NCBI GenBank assembly: GCA_027886185.1
Contig: WOAB01000878.1
Coordinates: 6,150,001-6,214,000 of the forward strand
Source of the DNA: Rheum nobile
Taxonomy: Eukaryota > Streptophyta > Magnoliopsida > Caryophyllales > Polygonaceae
Length of the DNA stretch: 64,000 nt
Reading direction: 5' to 3'
How positions within the stretch are numbered: the stretch's first letter is position 1; each line of letters starts with the position of its first letter. Both the position numbers and the translations under genes were made by a program. Positions 1 through 10,912 of the stretch are shown piece after piece. Below the pieces are notes generated by a model. The model was not told the DNA's origin. It did not search any database and saw only the letters and a program-made list of their open reading frames with translations.

Positions 1-430
1 AGCGACACATGCTCCCGTTGTTGCAATGGTCATACCAAATATGTCGTGGATTATACTACACGTCGCTACGGTGGTTGCTAATTTGCGACGGCTTTAGCAA
101 CGACATAGACTGTGTTGCTATAATAATGGCATCTATTAATTACTTCGAGGGCCATCGCGACAGCCGTAGCTAGTGTCGTCGCTCAAGCATCCGTCGTCCC
201 GTCGTCGCTACTGTCGCCGCTACATCCGTTGCTACAGCCGTCGCTTGATTCGTTGCTACAGCCGTGGCTCACTCCGTCGCTACTGTCGCCGCTACATCAT
301 TCGCTACAGCCGTCGCTGGATCCGTTGCTACAACCATGGCTCACTCCGTCGCTACTGTCGCCGCTACATCCGTCGCTACAACCGTTGCTGGATCTGTTGC
401 TACAGCCGTGGGTAAGTCCGTTGCTAATCC
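1..430. repeat. CACTA left subterminal repeats
   Basis: The stretch is made of repeated short units around CCGTCGCTAC and CCGTTGCTAC in one orientation. They are the complement of the TAGCAACG units at the other end of the element. In the En/Spm family such motifs are bound by the TNPA-type protein. The short reading frames across this block are rich in Arg, Cys and Tyr only because the repeat is translated in all frames. Confidence 0.8.
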
Positions 431-1083
431 GGATAAAACCCTAACTTTAATTATCGCTCCGCCTTTTTGCATAATCATTATCTACGACGACAACAAATTA
501 ATGTCTAATTTCGCGATTTCTCAAACCTATATTATTAAGATTTGTCAACTCAAAATTCAATCTCCTTACGTCTAGATTCAAGATTATTCAAGCTGTGAGG
601 TTAGTGATTGAAATTCAAGTATCTAAACTTCATGTTGTATTGTAGATTCAAAGATTATTTATCTCTATGTATGCTTGGATGTTTTTGTACACATGTGCAT
701 GAAGAACTACAGCCGTAGTTAGTGTCGCCGCTAAACAATCCGTCGCTACATCCGTCGCTACAGTCGTCGCTGGATCCGTTGCTACAACCGTGGGTAAGTC
801 CATTGCTAATTCGGATAAAACCCTAACTTTAATTATCGCTCCGCCTTTTTGCATAATCATTATCTACGACGACGGCAAATTAATGTCTAATTTCGCGATT
901 TCTCATACCTATATTATTAAGAGTTGTCAACTCAAAATCCAATCTCCTTACGTCTAGATTCAAGATTATTCAAGTTGTGAGGTTAGTGATTGAAATTCAA
1001 GTATCTAAACTTCATGTTGCATTGTAGATTCAAAGATTATTTATCTCTATGTATGCTTGGATGTTTTTGTACACATGTGCATG
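365..1083 (+). repeat. Direct duplication of the CACTA 5' leader, offset 382 bp
   Basis: Copy 1 (about 365-701) and copy 2 (about 747-1083) match almost base for base. Both include GGGTAAGTCC, an ATTATCGCTCCGCCTTTTTG stretch and the segment ending CACATGTGCATG. Copy 2 runs straight into the TNP2 start codon at 1097. GGGTAAGTCC looks like a splice donor, so the unit may contain the 5' leader and intron of the transposase transcript. Confidence 0.85.
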
Positions 1084-1096
1084 CAGAAGGCTAGAA

Positions 1097-3592
1097 ATGG
1101 ATAATAATCGTGCTTGGATGTATAATATGTATGACCGTGGAGAAATTAAAGCTGAATTTTTCAATGGAGTGGACATTTTTTTGAAGTTTGTAACTTCCCA
1201 AGTTCGTTTCATGGATGGGGACAAAATAAAATGCCCATGTACCAAATGTCATAATTGCAATTTTTTTCCAAAGGATGATGTTGAAGAGCATTTATATCGG
1301 CGTGGGTTTATGCCTAACTATTATTGGTGGACGGCACATGGTGATCCATCCGAACCATTTGTACCTCCTTTGAGTAGGGAGCATTTATCAAGGGATAATC
1401 GAGGAGATCTCTATGGACAATTAAACGCAGAGCAAAGAATGGTATTTGATATTGCAGGTCCTAGTTTTGTTCCGCCGACATGGTTTAATGTTGATCATAA
1501 TGATGCTTCTGGTCCACCCGACGATATTCAAGATGAGGGAATAGAGAATTTTGATCCAGATAATGAGATGATGACGGATGCAGTTCCAACCGCAGAGGAG
1601 GCTAGGTGGTCCCAACGCTTTTATAATGTGTTAAAAGCGGCTGACGAACCAATGTATCCAGGGTGTGAAACACATACACAGTTGTCTTTTGTGTCAAGGC
1701 TTTTGAGTTTGAAAAGTGAACATAACATGTCTGAAGGCCTCTTTAATGGTTTTGTTCAGTTGTATGATGAGGTGTTGCCTCCAGGTCATAAGATTCCGAA
1801 AGATTACTACTAGACAAAGAAAGTGTTTCAGAGTTTAGAATTGCATGTGGTGAAAATTCACATGTGTCCTAATGGTTGTATGCTATACTGGAAGGATGAT
1901 GTTGATGCAGAATCTTGCAAGTTTTGCGGTCATGGCAGGTATAAGCATAAAGGTGGTCGAAATTCAGGAATTCCGCATCAAGTTTTACGATACTTGCCTC
2001 TAACTCCGCGATTGAAAAGACTATATACAGCTGTGGCTACTGCTGAGGCTATGACTTGGCATGCACGTTATGTACCAGATGAGGGAATAATGAGTCATCC
2101 GTCACATGGTGAGGCATGGAAAAAGTTGGATGCAACATATCCAGATTTTGCTTCAGAGCCCCGTAACGTCCGCTTAGGTTTAAGCACTGACGGATTTGCA
2201 CCTTTTAGCACAACAGGAAAGACATATTCTTGTTGGCCAGTGATTGTGACTCCTTACAACCTTCCACCAGATATGTGCATGAATAGACAATATCTGTTTC
2301 TATCATTGATAGTGCATGATCCTCGAAATCCAAAACAATTAATAGACGTGTGCTTGCAACCTCTAGTTGATGAGTTACATCAGTTGTGGGAGTCTGGTGT
2401 AACCACTTATGATGTCTCAAGGAAAGAAAACTTTGTCATGCGTGCAGCTTTACTTTGGACAATCAGTGACTTCCCTGCTTATGCTATGTTGTCAGGATGG
2501 AGTATTGCAGGAAATTTAGCTTGTCCATATTGCATGGAGCGAACAGATTCATTCCGCTTAGAACATGGTAAGAAGGCTTGTTGGTTTGATTGTTCACGAC
2601 CGTTCTTGGAAAATAACCATCCTTTTCGCAAAAATAAGAAAGACTTCTTTGTTAATCGAGTGGTAAGTTCACCACCGCCCCCGATGTTGACGGGGGAACA
2701 AATTTGGGAGCGTGTTTGTCAATTTCCCACTGTCATTGATGACCTACACAACAAACCTGATGGCTATGGAAGTTCTCATAAGTGGGCAAAGCAAAGTATT
2801 TTCTGGAGACTTCCATATTGGAAACATCTTTTGGTTCGTCACAACCTAGATATTATGCACATTGAGAAAAATGTATTTGATAATGTTTTTGACACCGTGA
2901 TGGATTTTCCCGGGAAGACGAAGGATAATTTGAATGCAAGAAAGGATCTAGCCATATATTGTCGTCGCCCTGAGCTCCAGGTTGACTCTGATTATAAAGG
3001 TGTGAAACCAAAGGCAATTTACACGTTGACAAGAGATCAGAAGAAAAAGGTACTTGATTGGATCAAATCTTTGAAGTTCCCTGATGGTTACGCTTCTAAC
3101 GTGGGTAGATGTGTCAAAATTGATGATTGCAAGCTCACTGGGATGAAAAGTCATGATTGTCACGTGTTTATGGAGAGGCTCCTTCCAATTGCTTTCAAAG
3201 AGTTGTTGCCTACAACGGTTTGGGGCCCTTTAGCTGAGTTGAGTTACTTTTTCCGTTCTATTTGTTCATCATCATTGTCAGTTGAGAATATGGAGCAATT
3301 GCAGTCTATGGCACCCGTGTTATTATGTAAGTTGGAGAGAATTTTTCCACCGTCATTCTTTGATTCCATGGAACATCTTATACTTCATCTGGCATATGAG
3401 GCTCGTGTAGGTGGACCGGCGCAGTATCGATGGATGTACAAATTTGAGAGATTCTTGGGTCATTTAAAGAGGAAAATAAAACAACCAGGACGTGTGGAAG
3501 GATCCATATGTGAAGCTTATTTGAAGGAAGAAGCAACAAATTTTTCAGAGCATTACTTCCAACCTCATGTTCCTTCTAAATTGAGACGATTG
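1097..3592 (+). pseudogene. CACTA TNP2 transposase with one in-frame stop
   Basis: This is the catalytic transposase of a CACTA element and would act in the nucleus at the TIR ends. The start chosen is ATG 1097 (MDNNRAWMYN). A transposase-associated zinc domain follows (KCPCTKCHNC, then YRRGFMPNYYWW). The large Transposase_21 core comes next, with LGLSTDGFAPF at about 2175-2210 and HNLDIMHIEKNV near 2840-2875. A DUF4218 region ends at about 3560. A single TAG at 1811-1813 interrupts an otherwise continuous frame, because the codons on both sides are conserved TNP2 sequence. A GT at 3593 probably opens an intron. The usual C-terminal DUF4216 part is absent, so the gene is both stopped and shortened. 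Confidence 0.9.
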
Positions 3593-3844
3593 GTATATTT
3601 TTTTGGTTTTACATTAATTGTTTTCTCTTATATATGGAATTGACTTGCTTTTATTTGCATGCTAGTTTAGGACCCAATTTTGAATATATATGTTACTATA
3701 ATTTATAAAAGTGGATGGTGAAATCTGATAGTTTTTATTTTGTTACTTTCCTGATATGTATATTGAGATTTCTCTCAAAGATGATATCTTAATAGCTGAC
3801 AAATTTCTCTCAAAGTTCCTCTCCTTAATTCATTGTTTTGACAG

Positions 3845-4856
3845 AAACTTAAGCTTGGAGTTGAGCCATCAATAAAGGATACATTTATAAGATGCTATAG
3901 CAAGAAAGACGGTTCTTTGGTGCCTGCAGCTGCGGAGATTGTGGTATGTCAAACTCTTTTCCTAAACATAGTTTTTGGATGTGTAACTTGATGGAGCATG
4001 AAACTGATTTGCAATGTTTCTAACTTAGTTGCCAATGTTTCTATTGTTCTGTTGAATTTCTTGAGTATCCAAACTTAATATGTTTTCTTTACCATGCGTT
4101 TGTGATACAAAGCAAAACAAGATTCAAATATTGCATAACTGAAGTTACATAAAAAGTAGGGTTATTGTCCAAAATTGCTTATAAGTAAGTCTTTTGATTT
4201 GCTTGATTTGATGTTTAGAGCATGAGATAATGACGAGTGTAGTTTATTTGGTCTAATTTTTATTTTCCTTGTTTGCATATGCTTTTGTATTTCTTTGGGA
4301 TGTGTTTGTGTGTTTAAAATTCAATTGTTGATAATTTACTTCACATTTCTACGTATAGGAGAAGTTTAATGATTTGCTTGAGAAAGCTACTCAAGAAGCT
4401 GCCATCAACGGGACTGTTGTAGATGAAAGCCTCTTGTGGATCGAGTTAACTGGCGGAGTGTATAAAGGAAGAATATTTGGCATGGGATCTGAGTCTCAAA
4501 ACATCCTTCAAGGGGTAATGCCATACGGTATGAATGATGAACCACCAGTTTCTACACATCATAGTGTTGATTCTCTTAGGGAGGAGATGAGGTTGGGATT
4601 GGCAACTGAATTGGAGAAGATTAAAATGGCAATGGACAACAAACTAACACAATTGGAAGAAAGGATGAATACAAACTTTGGAGAAAAAGTGACAAACTTG
4701 GAGGATAAAGTGGAGGAGATGCACGTTACGGTTGAGGAAGTCCAGACTCAAATGATAGAAAACAACAGTAAGATGGAACTAGCTCTTGAACAAATATTAA
4801 GAAATCAAACTTCGTTCTTCTCTGATGTTAAGGACTTGTTTAAGAAGTCTTCTTAG
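3845..4856 (+). pseudogene. TNPA/Ptta-type second CACTA ORF, 3' part only
   Basis: Two exons are visible, 3845-3943 and 4359-4856, with an AG before each and GTATGTC after the first. They join in phase. The first gives IRCYSKKDGSLVP and the second VYKGRIFGMGSES, which fit the plant Transposase_24 (Ptta/En/Spm) domain. A C-terminal coiled coil follows (LEERMNTNFGEKVTNLEDKVEEM). The product would be the DNA-binding accessory protein of the element. The 5' half is missing and the piece lies only about 250 bp after the TNP2 fragment. An internal deletion has therefore probably brought the two ORFs together. Confidence 0.75.
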
Positions 4857-5049
4857 ACATGTGTGATTCAAATTTTTTGTTTATTTGATATTCTAGGATA
4901 TTATGTTTTAGGTTTGTTGTAGAAACCTTTTGATGATTTGGTTTAGTCATGTTTGATGTTTTAGATTTAATTAATATTTGTATATTATAATTCTTTATTA
5001 TATCTTAAATTACATAATATACTATATAAATGTGTTGTATATACATGTT

Positions 5050-5920
5050 TAATCAATAACAAATAACTGTGTATCTACCTATAATTGTTGCTACACCTAT
5101 AAATTAGCAATGACTTTAGGTACGATATAGCTTTAGGATCTAATAGCAATGCCAGTTAGCGATTACCATAGCCACACCCCATAAATAGCTAGCTACGGAT
5201 ATAGCAATGACATACAGATAGCAACGACGTTAAAAATAATATAGCTGCGATATAGCCACTAATATAGCAACGAAAATCAACGAATGCTAGCAACTACCAT
5301 AGCAACGAAGATAGCAACGGATGCTAGCAACCACCATAGCAACGAAGATAGCAACGGATGCTAGCAACAATAATAGCAACGGATGTTAGCAACCACCATA
5401 GCAACACTACAAGCCACGACCCATAGTTACGATAATAGCATCGGTAATAACATCGATACTAGCAACGACTATAGCAACACTAAGAGAGACCATAATAACG
5501 ATAAGCAACGACAATAGCATCGACTCTAGCAACGACCATAGCAACGACTATAGCAACGACCATAGGGACAACCATATCAACCACGAAAGCAACTACAGTA
5601 GCGACGACAACAACAACCACAGTAGAACGAATTTAGCTACGAAAGTAGCGACTACCATAGCAACCTCTATAGCGACGGATGTATAATCATTGCTTATGGT
5701 GTTGCTAAGACGGGCCGAAGCATTCGTCACATTAGTGACAACTCCAGCGACGTACGTCAAATCCGTCGCTAAGGTTGGTCGCTGTCTTGCGTGGCTAGAT
5801 TGCTACGCCAGGTATAGCAATGCAATCAAAATTCATTGTTATAACCGTCGCTAACTCTCATCCGTCGCTATATTCATTGCTACGGTCGATGCAATTTCTG
5901 ATGCTATTCAAGCGTTTTCT
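5050..5920. repeat. CACTA right subterminal repeats
   Basis: About 870 bp consist of dozens of imperfect units such as ATAGCAACGA, CTAGCAACCACCATAGCAACG and TAGCGACGA. In the last 200 bp the orientation switches to CCGTCGCTAA. They match the left-end units in reverse complement. No gene is seen here. Confidence 0.85.
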
Positions 5921-5930
5921 AGTAGTGAGT

Positions 5931-8123
5931 ACAAGGGACAAAATCAGGAAAAAAGAAAAAAGTCCAGCCCAAGCTGTGCGTTAAAGTTAAACGCACAGCT
6001 TTGAAGGCACAAAAACAATGTACTGCTAATGTTAACACTTTTTTTTTTTGCGTTAACATTAGCATTATAACTATATGATATAATTAACCAAATTGGATAT
6101 AACTATAAGGATATAACCAATTTGGTTATATCTTATGGTTATATTCTATAATTATATAATATATTATATTTTATAGTTATATACTATATATGGTTATATC
6201 CTATAGTTATATTCTATAGTTATATACTATGGTTACATCCAATTTGGTTATATCATATCGTTATATCATATAGTTATATACTATGATTATATACTATATT
6301 ATATTCTATAGTTATACACTATGGCTATATCATATAGTATATATACTATATATACTATGGTTATATCATATAGTTATATACTATGGTTATATTAACCATA
6401 GTATATAACTATAAAATATAATATATGATATAATCAAATTGGATATAACTATAAGGATTTATATAACCAAATTGGATATAACTATAAGGATATATATATA
6501 ACCAAATTGGATATAACTATAAGATATAATCATAGTATATAACTATATGATATAACCATAGTATATAACTATAGGATGTAATATAGGATATAACCATAAT
6601 ATATAACTATAGACAATAACGATAAGTAATAACCAAATTGGATATAACTATAAGATATAATCATAGTATAACTATATGATATAATCATAGTATATAACTA
6701 TGGAATATAATCTATGATAAAACTATAGTATATAACTATAGAATATAACCATAAGATATAACCAAATTGGATATAATTATAAGATATAATCATAGTATAT
6801 AACTATATGATATAACCATATAGTTATATACTATGATTATATCTTATAGTTATATCCAATTTGGTTATATCATATAGTTATATAACTATAAGATATATGA
6901 TATAACCATAATATATAACTATGGTTATATCTTATAGTTATATCCGATTTGGTTATATCTTATGGTTATATTCTATAGTTATATCTTATGGTTATATCAT
7001 ATAGTTATATACTATGATTATATCTTATAGTTATATCCAATTTGATTATATTTTATGGTTATATTCTATAGTTATATACTATGGTTATATCATATATTAT
7101 GTTTTATAGTTATATACCATGGTTATATCATATAGTTCTATATTATGATTATATCTTATAGTTATATCCAATTTGGTTATATCTTATAATTATATTCTAT
7201 AGTTATAAACTATGGTTATATCATATATTATATTTTATAGTTATATACTATGGTTATATCATATAATTATATACTATGATTATATCTTATAGTTATATCC
7301 AATTTGGTTATATCTTATGATTATATTCTATAGTTATATACTATGGTTATATCATATATTATATTATATAGTTATATATTATAGTTATATCCTATAGTTA
7401 TATACTATTGTTATATCAATTTTGTAATATCTTATAGTTATATCCTATAGTTATATAATATGATTATATCTTATGGTTATATTCTATAGTTATATCCTAT
7501 ATTTTTATTCTATAGTTATATCCAATTTGGTTATATCATATATAATATTTTATAGTTATATACTATGGTTATAACCATAGTATATAACTATATGATATAA
7601 CTATTGTATATATACTATATGGTATAACCATAGTATATAACTATAGAATATAATATAGGATATAACCATAGTATATAACTATAGGATAAAACGATATGAT
7701 ATAACCAAATTGGATGTATTCATAGTATATAACTCTATGATCTAATCATAGTATATAACTATAAAATATAATATATGATATAACCATAGTATATAACTAT
7801 AGAATATTACCATAAGATATAACCAAATTGGTTATATCCTTATAGTTATATCCAATTTGGTTATATCATATAGTTGTAGTGCTAATGTTAACGCAATTTT
7901 TTTTCATGTGCGTTAACATTAGGAGTACACTTTTTTTTGTGCGTTCAAAGATGTGCGATAAAATTAAACGCAAAACTTGTGCGTCTAACTTTAACGCACA
8001 GCTTGGGCTAAACTTTTTTTTTCTTCATTTTTTTCCGATTTTGCCCCTTGTACTGCTAAGTTATGCGCACATATTTGTACTCCTAAGTTAAGCGCACCAT
8101 TTCGTGTGCATATAGGTTTTTCG
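5931..8123. mobile_element. Non-autonomous MULE-like element B, left end split off by the CACTA insertion
   Basis: The inner left arm (5931-6090) and the right arm (7868-8105, reverse complement) match over about 150 bp. Both contain AGCCCAAGCTGTGCGTTAAA and GCGTTAACATTAG. The right arm continues outward to CCTATATGCACACG near 8100-8113 and ends about 8123. The left arm lacks that outer part because the CACTA element sits in it. There is no coding capacity. The core is AT-rich tandem repeats. The terminal CTATATGCAC links it to elements A, C and D of this window. Confidence 0.75.
6065..7868. repeat. AT-rich TATA-type tandem array, core of element B
   Basis: The array is built from blocks such as GGTTATATCATATAGTTATA and TATCCAATTTGGTTATATC together with their reverse complements. 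Orientation flips several times (around 6395, 6820 and 7570), so the array can fold back on itself. The same unit builds the core of element C at 50160-53600. Confidence 0.9.
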
Positions 8124-8481
8124 TAAAAAATATATACTTTCTCCGATAAAAAAATAGAAGTAGTTTTAAGGTGTAAATTTTGATTTGAATTATAGCCGTT
8201 TTAGATTTATTAAACAATTAATTAACTTTGAGTGAATGAATAAATAATTGAAATTTATTGTTGTTGAGTACTTTTATTCCAAATAATACATTATTTGATT
8301 AAAAGAGTGGTTAATATTTAGTTAAGTGTTAGAATAATTTTATAATTTATTTAATTATTCCTAAAAATTTGTGTTAAAATGTAAAATCACAAACATTTCG
8401 AGCCTAAAAACGAAAGTCTATCTCAAAATGAGCAACGCAATAGACTGAATTGAACTGAGTGGTTATAATTTATTTAACTAA

Positions 8482-8840
8482 GGGTCTGTTTGGTTCGCAT
8501 AGACTGAATTGAACTGAAACTGAACTAGGTACAAAACTGAACTGGAGCTGTAAGGTAAAATTTAAGCTGACGACTGAACTAGACTGAAACTGAACTGAAA
8601 TAGATGACTGAATTCAATAAAACTGAACTGGGGGTTGGATATTTTTTTTGTTAAGTTCAGTCACCTCAAATCAAAAAAGTTAGGATTCCTAGCTTAAAAC
8701 TTTTTAATATGTTCAGTCATTTTAAGTCACTTTAAGTCGACTTAAATTTTTGGCGAACCGAACAAATTTTGTAAGTAAGTTCAGTCATCCTGACTTAAAT
8801 TTTTAATTAAATTCAGTTAACTCGCGAACCGAATGGACCC
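8482..8840. mobile_element. MITE, PIF/Harbinger (Tourist-like)
   Basis: The termini GGGTCTGTTTGGTTCGC (8482) and, in reverse complement, GGGTCCATTCGGTTCGC (8840) are inverted. TAA lies directly outside on both sides (8479-8481 and 8841-8843). That TSD and the GGG start are typical of Harbinger MITEs. The roughly 360 bp interior is low-complexity GAACTGAACTG-type sequence with no coding capacity. Confidence 0.8.
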
Positions 8841-9152
8841 TAAAACATGGCGTATTGACTAATCAAGAGCACTTATCACTAGATCTATTCACACTTGCTC
8901 GTGGTGCAATGATATTAATTTAGGCAAGTCACATGTTTTCATGTTGACCTAAAACTTTTTTTGTTTTGGTAAAGCCTAAACCTTAGTATTTTACAGTATA
9001 CTTTCTTAACTTTCATATTAGATCGTTTGTATTAGCATGGTCGAGTACCGGTGAGTGTAAAAGTAGCAATACTACAACAAATAACTATAAACATTTCAAC
9101 CAAAAAAAAACGGGGTCACTATATACGCGACGAATTTCTGCTTTTCACGCGA

Positions 9153-9420
9153 CAAACTGTACGCCCTATGAGGGCGTACGCCTTTACCTAGCGTACGTAT
9201 TAAAATATAGCAAAAAACAAGTCAAAAGTGGCAAATAAAAAAAAGAAATACAAATACGTATTTTTTTTACGCCCTCATACGGCGTACAGAAAAATACATA
9301 TTTGTATTTTTTTTTTTAAAAAAAAAATAAATTAGTTGGGCTGGACAACTTGGGCCGGCCCAACTCGGCCCTAGCCTGTACGCCATACCATGGCGTACGC
9401 CATGATATGGCGTACAGGGT
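9153..9420. repeat. Element A left subterminal palindromic boxes
   Basis: GTACGCC and its complement GGCGTAC occur in organised clusters. These are TGTACGCC-spacer-GGCGTACGCC-spacer-(G)GCGTAC at 9160-9205, a half cluster near 9270-9290, and a full cluster at 9377-9418. Spacers are 7-12 bp. Each cluster can form two alternative hairpins. Confidence 0.85.
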
Positions 9421-9616
9421 AGGTTAAGAGGCCGCTCTTCTTCTTCTTATTATTCTTCTTCTTCTTCTCTTTTCTTCTCTTCTTCTTCCTCCCTGCGGCG
9501 TGTCGTGGCGTACGCTTTCCGGCGTCTTCTTCCTCCCCTGCGGCTTCTCTTCTTCTCCTCCTCCTCCCTTTCTTTCCTTCTTCTTCTTCTTCTTCTCCTC
9601 CTCCTCATCTCCGACG

Positions 9617-9948
9617 ATGGCGAGCAGTGGCGCCGGTGGTGACCCCTCCGGCGAGCCTCGTGGCGGCGCAAATGGCGGGGATGGCTCTCCAGGCGGCGTG
9701 GAGAGATTGGCGGCTGGGGGCGGTGTTCCTGTTGCTGCAGAGGTGGCCGGCGGCGGAGAGGTGGCCGGCGGCGGCAGAGAGGTGGCCGGCGTCGGAGATA
9801 TGGCCGGTGGTGGTCCGGATGGCGATGCAGGACGAGGTTCTTGCCGGATTCGATTTATCCGAGCGCGGGGCAGACGAGGAGGGGGACGCGGACGCGGAGA
9901 CGATCCTGCGACACCCGGTCAGACTTCTACCTGGGGTAGTCGAGAGGT
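9617..9948 (+). CDS. Possible first exon of the element A mobile-domain gene
   Basis: This GC-rich block contrasts sharply with the AT-rich sequence on both sides. It is open in two frames. One is Gly/Ala-rich from ATG 9617 (MASSGAGGDPSGEP). The other ends in an acidic segment (GFDLSERGADEEGDAD) before a GAGAG|GTATGA donor-like site near 9948. A long AT-rich intron would connect it to the exon at 10913. Neither frame is a recognised domain, so the exon and frame are uncertain. Confidence 0.3.
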
Positions 9949-9959
9949 ATGAACGGAAT

Positions 9960-10890
9960 TGAAATTTATTTGAATTAATGAAAATTTAGAATGTAATAAA
10001 TATTAAATTTAGAAATAGGTATTGCATTTAGAAATAGTTTATCTGTATTTAATTATAGATTTATTTAAAAAATTTTATAGTTATATTTGAATAATTTATA
10101 GTTATGAATTTTAGAAATTTATTTTAAATTGATGAAAATTTAGAATAAAATAAGTATTGAATTTAGAAATAGATATTGCAACCAAATATTGTTGATCTGT
10201 AATTAATTCTAGATTTGTTTCAATTAGAAATTAGTGATTTGTAATTAATTATTATTTATGAATTTTAGAAAATATTATTTATGAATGTTAGAAATTTATT
10301 TTGAATTGATTAAAATTTAGAATAAAATATGTATTACAATTAGAAATTAGTGATCTGTAATTAATTATTTATGAATTTTAGAAATTTATTGTTGATATGT
10401 AATTAATTCTAGATTTGTTTCAATTAGAAATTAGTGATATGTAATTAATTATTATTTATATTTTAGAAAATATTATTTATGAATTTTAGAAATTTATTTT
10501 GAATTGATTAAAATTTAGAATAAAATATGTATTACAATTAGAAATTAGTGATCTGAAATTAATTATAGATTTGTTTAAAATTAATATTTAGATTTGAAAT
10601 TGTTGATATGTAATTAATTTTAGAAATTTATATTTATGTTATAAAAATTGAATTTGAATTTAGGTATTGAATTTTGGATTTCAGTTATAATAATTTAACT
10701 TGAAATTAGAAAAACAAATGTGTATACGAAACTAAAATTTATGATATGAAATTAAAATAAAAATTAAGGAATTTATGTTGTTATTAAATTGTGATTGAAT
10801 TTAAAGAAATATATTAGCAAATTAAGATGACAAATTAGATCTATATTTTGGCAGATAATGTAGTTGTTTAAGAATTTAAAAATTTGACGA
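9960..10890. other. AT-rich spacer or intron, no gene
   Basis: About 930 bp of very AT-rich sequence holds repeated blocks such as GAATTTAGAAATAG, GATCTGTAATTAATT and CAATTAGAAATTAGTG. Each is present three or more times in the same orientation. It has the composition of a plant intron and lies between the GC-rich block at 9617-9948 and the first mobile-domain exon. Confidence 0.6.
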
Positions 10891-10912
10891 GTTAATATGT
10901 TATTAAAAGGCT

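Larger units (their letters stand above)
1..5927 (+). mobile_element. CACTA (En/Spm) DNA transposon, left end outside window
   Basis: The right end reads CGTTTTCTAGTAGTG and stops at 5927, which is the inverse of a CACTAC terminus. It is followed by AGT (5928-5930), a plausible 3 bp target duplication. Inside are a TNP2-type transposase (1097-3592) and the 3' part of a TNPA/Ptta-type second ORF (3845-4856), both on the plus strand. Both flanks consist of many short copies of a TAGCAAC/GTTGCTA unit, as CACTA subterminal regions do. The left CACTA terminus is not in the window. Both coding parts are damaged or shortened, so this copy is probably not autonomous. Confidence 0.92.

Noticed and set aside
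173..575. Overlapping plus-strand frames rich in Arg, Cys and Tyr
   Set aside because: They are translations of the CACTA subterminal repeat in all frames and have no domain or start context.
9450..9671. Arg/Glu-rich minus-strand frame
   Set aside because: It arises from a TTC/CTC microsatellite in the leader of the mobile-domain gene.
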